This document shows positions 10,346 through 20,673 of a stretch of DNA of 64,000 bases, piece by piece. The notes beneath the pieces are model-generated. The model searched no databases, was not told the origin of the DNA, and saw nothing but the letters and a program-made list of their open reading frames with translations. The DNA is from Siphonodentalium dalli (Eukaryota; Mollusca; Scaphopoda; Gadilida; Siphonodentaliidae): assembly GCA_032622095.1 (NCBI GenBank), contig CP136061.1, positions 89,336,983 through 89,400,982 on the forward strand, read 5' to 3'. Made by a program: the position numbers and the translations under genes. Numbering within the stretch: the first letter of the stretch is position 1; each line of letters begins with the position of its first letter.

Positions 10346-10960
10346 ATGCAGCCCTGAATACATCTTGAACTGTTTCTGTTGTTATTTTCAGGCTCAGATT
10401 AAATTATTTGACTCATTGTATTTTAGAACATTTTTTGTAAAATCACTAAATTCTTCTAAAATCATTTTGGGATTCTTATCTTGTGTTTCGTTTCTTCCAT
10501 CAAATTACAAATGGGTTAGCTATCAGACGATTCCATTGCGTTGGTCCGTACATTGCATTGATACAGTCTGTTGCATACATGTTAAATTTCCCGATTTAGG
10601 CAGGAGTGTCCCAAATTTCAGCCCTATTTCCCACCCTCCTGATCGGGGAAACAGTTTGGGGACCTGTGCGATCTACCAGTTGGAATATGACGTAATCAGT
10701 GGAACATGCTTTTACAAAGAATGTAGAGGTGTCAAAGACAGATCGCTAAATGGTATTATTTGAGATTACAGTGAGTAAAAATAGACAGTTTGTAACTATG
10801 AAGAATCGACTGATTGGAACTAAACTTCCAAAATTCTGAAGTTCAATCTAACGAATTCGAAATCGGCCTTCCAGAAGTTAACATGTATGGTCTGTTGTCT
10901 GCTCACTCGGGTGCTTATGTTACATTATAACGCAGAGTGCAGCTATTAAGTTTGATATTG
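10346..10960. other. Unassigned sequence
   Basis: A 132-codon open frame (10365-10763, +) has no recognisable domain and no support from splice signals, so I treat it as chance. Nothing else is seen. Confidence 0.35.
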
Positions 10961-11375
10961 GAATAAATGCGATATTGCAAATCAATCTATCATCAGAATT
11001 GAGTAATTCCCCAAAAATGCTGACCACAGTCAACTATAGTATAAAATGGTACAAAACCTGTTATTTATCAACATTTTGTTCCAAAAAATTTTGCCGGTTT
11101 GTCAAATATCTGACACAAAAAAGCCAATTTATTTTAGAATTATCCATCTTCATCTGCAATTTGGACAGAGACTGTGTTCTCGTCGACTTTTTACGGGGCC
11201 ACTATAAATTATCAGTGGTGAAAAATAATAGATTTCAAAAATCAATATCTGATCACTGAGCTTTGGTGGGTGGGTTCCTCGACTCAAATCAAATATTTTT
11301 TACCCCCAAGCCAAGGAAATAGTAATTTGCCACCGCTAATTCAGATTATGCATCATTAACATAATTCATTGGGCT
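10961..11375. repeat. Interspersed repeat related to 5662-6440
   Basis: Shares ACAGTCAACTATAGTATAAA, TATCAACAT, TTTTAGAATTATCCATCTTC and TGGGTTCCTCGACTCAAATC with 5770-6370, in the same order. Ends are not clear. Confidence 0.5.
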
Positions 11376-11666
11376 TGTGCGAATATAGGCCTTTATATAG
11401 AATACGTAGATAGTGGCATCACATAACCCTTTCTATTCTGAATGGATTCTTCCATTCAGTTATAAAAGTATACATTGGAATTGTCTATTATTCATTTGGA
11501 GGGATGTTCAGGTAATAAAAGAAGACGGCAGACAACAAAACAGATCAAATAAAAGCAGAAAGATTCATATTCATTGGTCATTTGTTGAACTTATTATCTG
11601 AACATTTCCTAAGGTAACTACTCGTCAATGAGAAAAGTAAAGAAAACAAAGTATCTCTTCCCTAAA

Positions 11667-12118
11667 CATTCCTGAGTTTAGTGTGCCTGTCATTTGCAGA
11701 ATGAGGTCCCCAGAGGGTGAGTTTAGTGACGCTATCCCACATAGTGGGTTAGCATCACCAAATTCATCCTCTGGGGACCTCATTCTGCATGGCCTCATAT
11801 GCTATGGGAGACACTCAGATTGAAGTTCCCAAATGGTGAATATTGTGATGTATACCCATTGGGAACCTCAATTATGCAATGTGTCGTCTGCCAATTTGGG
11901 GATAAAGAGAAACTAAACTAAAAAAGAAATAGAAGCTATGTGAAGAAGTTTCTATAGTAATTTGATAATAAACTTTCCAGAGAAGATGAGGCCAAAGTAG
12001 AATGAAGTCCCCAGAGGGTGAATTTAGTGATGCTAGCCCACTATGCGGGATAGCATCACTAAATTCACCCTCTGGGGACCTCATTCTGCAAATGGCAGGC
12101 ACATTAAATTCATGCTTG
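11667..12118. mobile_element. hAT-like double-hairpin MITE, copy 2
   Basis: Target duplication TCCCTAAA (11659-11666) / TCCCTGAA (12119-12126). Two hairpins around AATGAGGTCCCCAGAGGGTG, separated by the ~210-bp AT-rich core. No coding capacity. Confidence 0.82.
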
Positions 12119-12626
12119 TCCCTGAACATTCTGTATAGCCTGGGAGGGTATAAAATATTAATTGTGAGATAAAAAGAACATGCAACAGGGTTTCTGTCAT
12201 TAGGAAGTAACTTTTGTCCATTTATTTTCTATGAACCAAGATGGAAAATGTGGCTATTTTTAGAACATAAGTATTTCGGGTTTCGTCCATTCATTGCAAC
12301 AGAGCTATGTCCCTTAAGAGTTAAAATGTATCTGTGCCTACATTGTATCTCAGTCATCGTTTATCATGTTTGAATGCTCTATAGTATACTCATGAAGCAG
12401 ATGAAGGGAACAATATCTACATGTTTTTGTCCATTCATTTAACCCTTTCTATATGAAATGGATTCTCCCATTCAGTTACAATATTATACATTGGAAAGGT
12501 CTATTATTCATTTGGAGGGGCATGAGCAGATGTCAGCCAGAGGAAAAGATAAAACAAGTGCAGAACAATTCATATTCATTGGTGGAAAAATGTTCAGATA
12601 ATAAATTCAACAAATGACCTATTATC
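12119..12626. other. Unassigned intergenic DNA
   Basis: ACCCTTTCTAT..GAATGGATTCTTCCATTCAG-type phrases near 12440 echo 11430, hinting at another worn repeat. No gene. Confidence 0.3.
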
Positions 12627-12630
12627 TTAA

Positions 12631-13005
12631 CCCTTTACCCAACAAACCGGCCAAATAAAGCTGCAACAGCCTAAATTATCTTGGGTCTGTCTCAATAAAA
12701 CCATACAAATATGGATATCATTGGAACCGGCTCCTTGACCACATTGTGATGGTTATAGTTATGCCCTGTGCCAATGCATTCTCTTATATATGCGAGTCGA
12801 CCATAGGTCGCCTCGCATATATAAGAGAATGCATTGGCCTAAACTGACACTTTTTACCATTTTTTCTTACGGTACATTCTTCAACAATTTTATAATTTTT
12901 AATGTGTTAAGCCAATGCATTCTCTTATATATGCGAGGCGACCTATGGTTGACTCGCATATATAAGAGAATGCATTGGCACAGGGCCGTTCTGTTGGGTA
13001 AAGGG
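12631..13005. mobile_element. TTAA MITE, CCCTTTACCCAACA family, copy 1
   Basis: TTAA at 12627-12630 and 13006-13009; ends CCCTTTACCCAACA / TGTTGGGTAAAGGG. One arm carries AACCGGCCAAATAAAGC and GGAACCGGCTCC. The other two-thirds is the double-hairpin cassette (CCCTGTGCCAATGC...GCATTGGCACAGGG) with GTCGACC/GGTCG-type tips. A second copy in reverse orientation lies at 45544. Confidence 0.88.
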
Positions 13006-13009
13006 TTAA

Positions 13010-13331
13010 AGGGGTACTGTACACTAAATCTGGCCATTTATGTGACCATCTCCCTTTATACTCAACAGAATATATGTAACAATTGAATTAATTTGAGCCA
13101 TGGATTAATGCAAAAAACACTTGTGTGCTATATGAACGATGCAAACAACATGGTAATGGTAATGTAAATTCATTTTAATTATAAATACCATGTTGTTTGC
13201 GTTATTCATAGAGCACACAAGTGTATTTTGTACTAATCCATGGCTCACATTCATTCATTAGTTGCATATATTCTGTAGAGTATAAAGGGAGATGGTCCCA
13301 TAAGTGGCTGGATTTAGTGTACAGTCCCCCA
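13010..13331. mobile_element. TTAA MITE, GGGGTACTGTACAC family
   Basis: It shares the TTAA at 13006-13009 with its left neighbour and has TTAA at 13332-13335. Ends AGGGGTACTGTACACTAAATC and GATTTAGTGTACAGTCCCCCA. Long inverted arms (CCATCTCCCTTTATACTC; ACACTTGTGTGCTATAT.AA; AACAACATGGTA), spacer about 30 bp. No ORF. Confidence 0.83.
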
Positions 13332-13457
13332 TTAATATTTCCTACTACTCATCAATGAGTATTTAGTATAGAATGCGTTAATCAGAGTTATGACCCTCAG
13401 AGGGTGAATACGTTCATCCCTGTATATCCGTCATCTTAGATATGAGATAAAGGCTAT

Positions 13458-14009
13458 CCACATGCTAAGAGGTTTTATCCGTCATTGCACGCCAGATTAA
13501 GACGCCTTTTGAATTAATTGAAAATGATTAAACCTTTCATGATGGGAGCTGCGCTGGTGCAGCATTAAAGACCCTGTGCCAGTGCATTCTCTTATATATG
13601 CGAGTCTCCCATTGGGAGCCTCGCATATATAAGATAATGCACTGGCTTACAAGATCAAGGTAAATAGAGGATCTCACATGAGTTTCTATTTTATACGGAA
13701 TTTATCAACCGAGTTCACTAAATTCGATTTGAGCCACATGCTAAGAGGTTTTATCCGTCATTGCACGCCAGATTAAGACGCCTTTTGAATTAATTGAAAA
13801 TGATTAAACCTTTCATGATGGGAGCTGCGCTGGTGCAGCATTAAAGACCCTGTGCCAGTGCATTCTCTTATATATGCGAGTCTCCCATTGGGAGCCTCGC
13901 ATATATAAGAGAATGCACTGGCTTACAAGATCAAGGTAAATAGAGGATCTCACATGAGTTTCTATTTTATACGGAATTTATCAACCGAGTTCACTAAATT
14001 CGATTTGAG
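13458..14009. repeat. 276-bp tandem segmental duplication
   Basis: 13458-13733 is repeated as 13734-14009; I see one mismatch (AAGATAATGC vs AAGAGAATGC). The unit spans a unique flank, the left end of a TTAA MITE, one hairpin and part of a nested element. It therefore arose after those insertions, by slippage or unequal exchange. Confidence 0.9.
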
Positions 14010-14382
14010 CCGAGGTTTACCGAGGCTCAAATAGAATTTAGAGGACGAGGTTGATAAATTACGTATAAAATAGGACGAGTATGAGATACCTTTTATCACA
14101 TGATCAAATAAACCCGAAATATTCATCGAAAACAACAATCATAAACTACAGCGATCGCAAGTTATTTGAAGAACGCCGTGACGTCATCGCACGCGCTGAT
14201 ATTAAACGTGTCTATTACCGATAATTATGAAACTGCTTTTATGGTCAAATTATGTGATAAATATTGTTAGACCAATGTATTCTCTTATTTTTGCGAGGCT
14301 CCCTTTATATATATATATATATAAGAGAATGCATTGGCACAGGGTTTTCGCAAAATTTCAGGAATCTCCAGTCATGGAGGGG
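13532..14382. mobile_element. Composite TTAA MITE (CCTTTCATGA family) with nested insert and duplication
   Basis: Left TTAA at 13528-13531, right TTAA at 14383-14386. The left hairpin is present twice because of the 276-bp duplication. The spacer AAGGTAAATATTGTTAG between the two hairpins is split by a second element at about 13943-14258. The second hairpin and GGGTTTTCGCAAAATTTCAG end follow. Confidence 0.75.
13943..14258. mobile_element. TAGAGGATCTCACATGAG inverted-repeat element, nested
   Basis: Starts GAGGATCTCACATGAGT. It has a long imperfect inverted repeat (TTTATCAACCGAG..CACTAAATTC / GAATTTAGAGGACGAGGTTG), then a GC-richer tail (GTGACGTCATCGCACGCG). It is flanked by AAATA on both sides and interrupts the MITE spacer. 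The same element in reverse orientation is at about 51640-51970. Confidence 0.65.
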
Positions 14383-14532
14383 TTAAACCATACCTAGAAG
14401 CCACCTTTACTGGGATACTCTGTGTATGATATGATTAGGAAAGAGACCATGCATTTCAGCACAATATATTTATTTTTCAGAATAATATCCATAAACAGCA
14501 ACATATATCTGAAGTAAATATAACATTTTAGG

Positions 14533-14790
14533 CTAGCCTGCAAATAGTGTGTCTGTCATTTGCATGAGGTCCCCAGAAGGTGAATTTAGTGATGCTATCC
14601 CATAAAGTGGGCTAGCATCACCAAAAGTAGAAGATATATTGCATTATCGAGGTGCCCAATAGGTGAACATCAACTTCAACTGGGGAACTTCAATCTGATC
14701 CTAGGTCTCCCATACCAGAGGGTGAATTTGGTGATGCTAGCCCACCATGGGGGACCTCATTTTGCAAATGAGACACTATTTGCAGGCTTG
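14533..14790. mobile_element. hAT-like MITE, copy 3 (hairpins partly lost)
   Basis: Exact 8-bp duplication ATTTTAGG at 14525-14532 and 14791-14798. Ends CTAGCCTGCAAATAGTGTG / CACTATTTGCAGGCTTG. Both hairpins are incomplete. Confidence 0.82.
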
Positions 14791-14915
14791 ATTTTAGGCC
14801 AATATAAAACAAATTGCTGGATTTACAAGATTCCCCTCCCGATCTTATTTTTAGTCCACTTCTCACTTTTTTTAATTTGGATAATTTTTATGTAAATTTT
14901 GTTCTCATGCCTTAA

Positions 14916-15368
14916 CCCTTTCAGTGCCAGGTCCGATTTTTGTATCAACCCATATACCCTGTGCCAATGCATTCTCTTACATATGCGAGTCGACCATAGG
15001 TCGCCTCGCATATATAAGAGAATGCATTGGCCTAACAATTTTTCATCATTTGTTATTATTTTTTACAATTTTTTACAATTTTAATAATTTTTCTTATATT
15101 CTTTAATAGACTTATTTTGTAGGTTTAGTGCCAGGGAATCTTACGTTTTTCATGGGCATCAAAATTATTACTATGAATACTTGGTGATAGTTTTGAGTTA
15201 TAACATGCCCCTAAGGTTTTATCCAGTTTGTTTTTAAATTTGCTATAGCATGCTTAAACATACCCAAAAAAATTGAACCCAAAAAAAATCTAAAAACAAA
15301 TAATTTTAGGGCCGATTTTACAGACCGTAAATTAGGGCCAATGAGATCGGCCCCTGGCACTGAAAGGG
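14916..15368. mobile_element. TTAA MITE, CCCTTTCAGTGCCA family, copy 1
   Basis: TTAA at 14912-14915 and 15369-15372; ends CCCTTTCAGTGCCA / TGGCACTGAAAGGG. The left half holds one cassette hairpin after ATATACCCTGTGCCAATGC. The right half is a conserved unique segment (GTGCCAGGGAATCTTACG, GGGCCGATTTTACAGACCG). Confidence 0.87.
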
Positions 15369-15372
15369 TTAA

Positions 15373-15767
15373 ACGTCAAATTACGTTTCAATGACCAATT
15401 AATCATTCTATTTGGATCAAATTGGACAATCTAAATCACCTTGAAATATATAAGATACTACTTTTTTATCTAGAACTGTCCATAACCATTTATGTTAGGA
15501 AGAATAAAATAAAAATTGCCCTCCTGCCCAATTTTTATAAAAGTTGAATGTAAATCAAGCAATTTATTTTTATATTGGCCTTAGGCGTGGGTTTTATACA
15601 CAAAATAAACAGCACAAGCGCCATGGTCTGTCAATAGAGAGGTTACGCTTCTAGCTTGTGACTTGTAAGGTAAATGAAGTTCAAAGAACTCGTGACAATC
15701 GGTTGAGTAAAACATGTGTAGCTGGTTATAAATTCGAAGGCTCCATGATAATAGACTATACTATTAT
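15373..15767. other. Intergenic, nothing recognised
   Basis: AT-rich with no supported feature. Confidence 0.35.
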
Positions 15768-16241
15768 CAGGTCAGGTACTCCCCTATTATAGTGGTATAT
15801 GACCATAACATATTCATGTTTCTTTATTTGCACCAGGAATAGAAGACGGCACATACCAGTGCACAGCCAAATTTCACTCTTAACAATATCGCAGCGAATG
15901 AACAGTCTTCCGACAAAATTTGCTGTGCAATCTTTTGAGCCAGCTTTGTTATTCAATAATATTACTAATATATGCCTTTATAAATGACAAAAACAGGATG
16001 ACTCATTCGCTCCTTCATAACATTTAATCTAATTGAATGCTAATTGAGTTGCTTATTGTGTGCCGTCATGATTAATCATTCTCCTGGACAAAATATATGC
16101 ATGATACCAAATTTGTGCAACACTTGATTTTGAATAATTTGTGTGAAATATGATGTTGGATTATCTCTCTTTTATTAAATTCATAAAACGGTAATATTCA
16201 TATACCACTATAATAGTGTAATTCAGGATGTGCCTGACCTG
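15768..16241. mobile_element. CAGGTCAGG inverted-repeat element
   Basis: CAGGTCAGGTACTCCCC..TATTATAGTGGTATATGA on the left matches the complement of TCATATACCACTATAATAG..GTGCCTGACCTG on the right. About 474 bp. No clear target duplication and no ORF. Confidence 0.6.
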
Positions 16242-16553
16242 AGAATATTCTATAATATTATAACTCCCGATCAGAATGCACGACGTATATGCTTGGACAT
16301 CCTCCGAAAAAATGGTGGCTGCTGGAGCAGAGGAAAAGATTGTAAATCAGATACTAAATCAGATTGTATCTTGTGGCATCTGAGATGAACTTTTTGCTGT
16401 ATAATATTACGCACATCTGGAAAGGCATGCTTTTTCTCAGAAGTTGATCAACTCCTAAACCTGTTATAATTAGTCAACATACAGGAAAAAATAAAGTCTA
16501 CCAGGAAACTAAGAAAAATCCTGAAATTTTCCAATTTACAGAAATCCTGAATG
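16242..16553. other. Unassigned sequence
   Basis: Nothing recognised. Confidence 0.3.
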
Positions 16554-16657
16554 AGAGCTTTCCGATGAATGGCAATAAGCCATATTTCCGACTAAATCCT
16601 GAAAAATTACCCATAATTCTGCTGTGGTTAAGGAGTCGATTATTTAGGGAATTACTG
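16554..16657. mobile_element. TA-flanked palindromic MITE, right arm only
   Basis: GAGAGCTTTCCGATGAATGG through AGGGAATTACTG followed by TA matches one arm of the mariner-like palindrome; the left arm is lost. Confidence 0.75.
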
Positions 16658-16674
16658 TATCTCTGATGGATGGC

Positions 16675-17130
16675 TGAGAATAAGGTGCCTGTCATTTGCA
16701 GAATGAGGTCCACAGAGGGTGAATTTAGTGATGCTAGCCCACTTCGTCCTCACCTTTTGCTTTGTTATCAAATTTCTATAGAAACTTCTTCACATAGATT
16801 CTATTTCTTTTTTAGTTTAGTTTCTCTATATCCCCAAATTGACAAGACGACACATTGCATAATCGAGGTTCCTAATGGGTGTACACCATTTGGGAACTTC
16901 AATCTGAGTCTATATCTCCCATGGCAGATGAGGCCATGTATTATTATTATTAATATTATTTAATACATTTATAACGCGCAAATTCCATATACATGTTCAC
17001 ATGCGCAAACCCTAGAGTGAGGTTCCCAGAGGCTGAATTTAGTGATGCTAGCCCGATATGCGGGATATCATCACTAAATTCACCCCTCTGGGGACATCAT
17101 TCTGCAAATGACAGGCACACTAAACTCTGG
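16675..17130. mobile_element. hAT-like double-hairpin MITE, copy 4
   Basis: AGGTGCCTGTCATTTGCAG opens the first, truncated hairpin. The core (TTTCTATAGAAACTTCTTCA, AAGACGACACATTGCATAAT) and second hairpin follow, ending TTTGCAGAATGA-complement and AAATGACAGGCACACTAAAC. Ends are eroded. Confidence 0.7.
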
Positions 17131-17870
17131 CTTTCTATAGATGGATGCCTTTGGGGATTTTCGTGATACACACATAATGATTGCATGCATTTCTCATTTT
17201 CCGCTGTTGTATTAAAAGTGTAAAACTTTAGCTATTTCTGTCATATTAAACAGGAGCGTCACGACGTGGTAATTACAACAAAAGGCCATAACTCTGTGAA
17301 AAATTAGCTGGCGGAACCCAAATTCGAACTTGACTTGCATTTTGTGCTAGTAAACCCACATAATAGATTTCATTCCATTAAGTTGAGACTATCTAAAGTT
17401 ATTATCCAGAAACCAAAACCCGAATGACGGACAGACTAATAACATAATGAGTCCCTTTTTTTTAAAACAGCAGACGCTCTTTATAAGATAAATTGACTAA
17501 TTTGGTGTCAAATCAGACAGAATATCTTTAAAAGTTAATATTAAACAGTATCTACAGCTGGTAAATTCTGGTTTCAGAAGGACAATATTCCACACCAGAA
17601 TATTAAATAAACAATAGCTTACGATGCGAAGAGTTGAACTAAAAATATAAAGAAACAGACATCACCAAGAAAAAGCTACACGAAATGATAATACAAGTGC
17701 AGGAGAATTGTATTCATAATGCCACACGGAACATTAAATAGAAATAGCTTAATACAACAAGAAGTATTGAGCTAAAAGAAAAAAGTCTTCACCAAGAAAA
17801 AGCTTGACAAGTAGGGAAGGATTAGCGAGTAATGTTCAGTCACAGGTATCATTAGTCATTAACCATGTGA
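17131..17870. other. Unassigned AT-rich DNA
   Basis: Two loosely similar stretches (AAGAGTTGAACTAAAAA near 17629 and GTATTGAGCTAAAAG near 17763, each followed by CACCAAGAAAAAGCT) suggest an old ~130-bp duplication. No gene. Confidence 0.35.
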
Positions 17871-17879
17871 TGACGTGAC

Positions 17880-17935
17880 CAGTGCTGGTGCAGCATTAAA
17901 GATTCTGTGCAGGGCATTCTCTTATATATGACGGT
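17880..17935. repeat. Fragment of the TTAA double-hairpin MITE
   Basis: GTGCTGGTGCAGCATTAAAGAT..TGTGC..GGCATTCTCTTATATATG, then truncated. Confidence 0.55.
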
Positions 17936-18256
17936 TTACTTGAGGTGTAGCTAACCAATCACTGTGCGATTTGTATGAGCGGTCTGTTGATTACAGCATG
18001 TGATCTCTCACCTCTGTAGAAAGCCAAATATCAGACGTCACAGATCTGATCATTGACATTGATTTATGCTTGATCTATTGTCCGATAGATACACAGTTTA
18101 CATCAATTTATTCACGTTTGATCATTGTTATAGCATCATTTTAGCATGTTTTTTCATTTTACCAAACAGAACAAAATAAAAGCGGTTTTAAAGTGACCGA
18201 AATTACGGGCTCAGCACAGGATAATCAGCAGGAACTATTTTGTCACATATCAATAT

Positions 18257-18515
18257 ATAGTAGGATCTGTCTGTCTGTCTGTCTGTGCGCATTTTTCTCA
18301 CAGACCCCTAGACCGATTTCAAACAAATTTGGTGTGGTGACTCAGGGAACACTGGTGGAGGTTAAATCAGCTTTAGTTTTTATTTTATTTTAATTGAAAA
18401 AAAAAAATAGTTAAATTAAACAAGATGAATTTGAAACAAAATTTTTGTGCCACAGGCCCGTCCGATGTTAAATAAAGGCTCCCAATGGGAGCCCGTTTCA
18501 GCAAATTATCTATAA
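18257..18515. repeat. Possible Helitron-like fragment
   Basis: ATCTGTCTGTCTGTCTGTC is followed by GACCGATTTCAAACAAATTT and ends near a GGCTCCCAATGGGAGCC hairpin. The opening resembles the Helitron-like element at 25325, but the 3' end lacks a clear CTRR. Provisional. Confidence 0.35.
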
Positions 18516-18885
18516 AGTTAATGAATTATAATGGTAGAAAGTGTTATAAACCAATCAATTGGTTTCGATGACCACGTAATTGCCTGGAGGCTTGACATTG
18601 AATGAGTTGAAAAAAGGTTGCATGTCAAACAACATGGTCAAATATTTATCTGAGACGAAAATGTAGAAAGAACATTTCTGGCAAGAATATTGTTAAATAA
18701 TCCAATGAGTGTAGGTAATGTTTTCCAAACAGCAAAAAACTCTAAAAAATATCGAACTAGCTGCCAAAACAGACAAAGCAAAACAAAACATTATACCAAA
18801 AACATAATACCAAAATGTATACATGTACTAAATATGACAGATACAAATGAAGGGAACAGAATGAAATTGCACTCTCAAAACTCAT
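18516..18885. other. Unassigned sequence
   Basis: Nothing recognised. Confidence 0.3.
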
Positions 18886-19032
18886 AAGGTGTGCTACTCA
18901 GGTGTACCCGTTAAGGTGTGCTACTCAGGTGTACCCATTAAGGTGTGCTACTCAGGTGTACCCATTAACCCCAAATAATCATAAGGTGTACTACTCACCC
19001 ATTAAGGTGTGCTACTCAGGTGTACCTGTTAA
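18886..19032. repeat. 27-bp minisatellite (AAGGTGTGCTACTCAGGTGT)
   Basis: Units begin at 18886, 18913 and 18940, then degenerate units follow. It continues at 19488-19518 on the far side of a TTAA MITE, whose TTAA target is supplied by the array's own ...GTTAAGG unit junction. Confidence 0.8.
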
Positions 19033-19487
19033 CCCTTTCAGTGCCAAGTCCGATTTTTGTATCAACCCATATACCCTGTGCCAATGCATTCTCTTATATA
19101 TGCGAGTCGACCATAGGTCGCCTCGCATATATAAGAGAATGCATTGGCCTAAAACATTTTCATCATTTGTTATTATTTTTTACAATTTTTTACAATTTTA
19201 ATAATTTTTTCTTATATTCTACTCTCTTTCATTGCCAGACTTATTTTGTAGGTTTAGTGCCAGGGAATCTTACATTTTTCATGGGCAGCAAAATTATTAC
19301 TATGAATACTTGGTGATAGTTTTAAGTTATAACATGCCCCTAAGGTTTTTACCAGTTTGTTTTTAAATTCGCTATAGCATGCTTAAGCATACCCAAAAAT
19401 AATTCAACCCAAAATTTTATTTTTTTAGGGCCGATTTTACAGACCGTAAATTAGGGCCGATGAGATCGGCCCCTGGCACTGAAAGGG
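19033..19487. mobile_element. TTAA MITE, CCCTTTCAGTGCCA family, copy 2
   Basis: TTAA at 19029-19032 and 19488-19491. Nearly the same as 14916-15368 along its length, including one complete cassette hairpin. Inserted in the 27-bp array. Confidence 0.88.
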
Positions 19488-19614
19488 TTAAGGTGTGCTA
19501 CTCAGGTGTACCCGTTAACCCCATTTAATCGTAAGGCCATGCAAAGTTTCTTTCCAAAAGGCCTGCACACATGGTCTCAAAACCTGCATGTGCATCCTTT
19601 TTATTCACGTTTAA

Positions 19615-19868
19615 CCATTTCATGATGGGATCTGCGCTGGTGAAACATTAAATATCCTGTGCCAGTACATTCTCATATATGTGATTCTCCCATAGGGAGC
19701 CTTGTATATATAAGAGAATGCACTGGCTTACAAGGTCAAGGTAAATGTTGTTAGTCCAATATATTCTCTTATATATGTGCGGCTCCCTATGGGAGACTCG
19801 CATATATAAGAGTATGCATTGGCACAGGGTTTTTTGCAAAATTTCAGTAAATTCCAATCATGGAGGGG
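19615..19868. mobile_element. TTAA MITE, CATGA family, double hairpin
   Basis: TTAA at 19611-19614 and 19869-19872. Complete double-hairpin layout with spacer TTACAAGGTCAAGGTAAATG and right end GGGTTTTTTGCAAAATTTCA. Confidence 0.85.
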
Positions 19869-20082
19869 TTAATATGCTGAGGAAAATGTTAATCTGTATG
19901 AAATTATTATGGTACATTTTTTTGGAAACAAGCATGGGAGTGAGATTAAACAGTCGCGTTTTCCAGTTCAGATTTCTGGGATATTACTGTAATTGGTTCA
20001 AACACAGCCCTGTTAATTAGCAGCAATGTGCCTAGGCCAGAAATTGTTCTTCGGCTTAAAAGCTTAGGATCCGCATAGTATA

Positions 20083-20375
20083 CAGTAATGCCCTAAGTAA
20101 TCGACTCTTTAACTACAGCAGAATTATGGGTAACTTTTCAGGATTTAGTCGGAAATATGGCTTGTTGCCATTCATCGGAAAGCTCTCCCCGAGAGCTTTC
20201 CGATGAATGGCAACAAGCCATATTTCCGACTAAATCCTGAAAAGTTACCCATAATTCTGCTGTAGTTGGGGAGAGCTTTCCGATGAATGGCAACAAGCCA
20301 TATTTCCGACTAAATCCTGAAAAGTTACCCATAATTCTGCTGTAGTTAAAGAGTCGATTACTTAGGGCATTACTA
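20083..20375. mobile_element. TA-flanked palindromic MITE with a third arm
   Basis: Normal left arm from CAGTAATGCCCTAAGTAATC. The right arm appears twice in a row (about 20190-20268 and 20274-20370), so the element has three arms instead of two. The end is TTACTATAG instead of TTACTGTA. Confidence 0.85.
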
Positions 20376-20673
20376 TAGTTGCATGCTCTACAGATATAAC
20401 TTTAGTTTACAATTGGAACTTGGTCCATTATCATGCCATTCATTGCAAACTGTTTTTGGGTCAGGTTTACAATTGCTGATTTTTATCAAGAGAATATTTC
20501 TCTCAGTAGTCCTTGTTATCAGTAGATTTTTTGCTGTCTGCAGACTTCCACAGTGCAACACTATGACAATGTCTCCAGAAATTTGTTTAAATTTTGCCCA
20601 AAACATCAGCAGGTTCTGAAATTTGCAGACGCTAAATAATAGCTGATGAAATTTCATTTTTGCCTCGATTCAG
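20376..20673. other. Unassigned sequence
   Basis: Nothing recognised; open frames on both strands overlap and look like chance. Confidence 0.3.

Noticed and set aside
10365-10763. 132-codon plus-strand frame
   Set aside because: No ATG-supported gene structure, no recognised domain, ordinary for the window's size.
11872-12129. Recurrent frames reading RMRSPEGEF...LNSPSGDLI (also 1113, 16670, 21305, 36982, 44914)
   Set aside because: Translation of the hAT-like MITE hairpin, not a gene family.
12790-13086. Recurrent open frames reading CQCILLYMR...RIYKRMHW (also 14823, 18902, 19648, 45518, 46558, 46805)
   Set aside because: They come from the palindromic cassette hairpin, which stays open in several frames on both strands; no domain or splice support.
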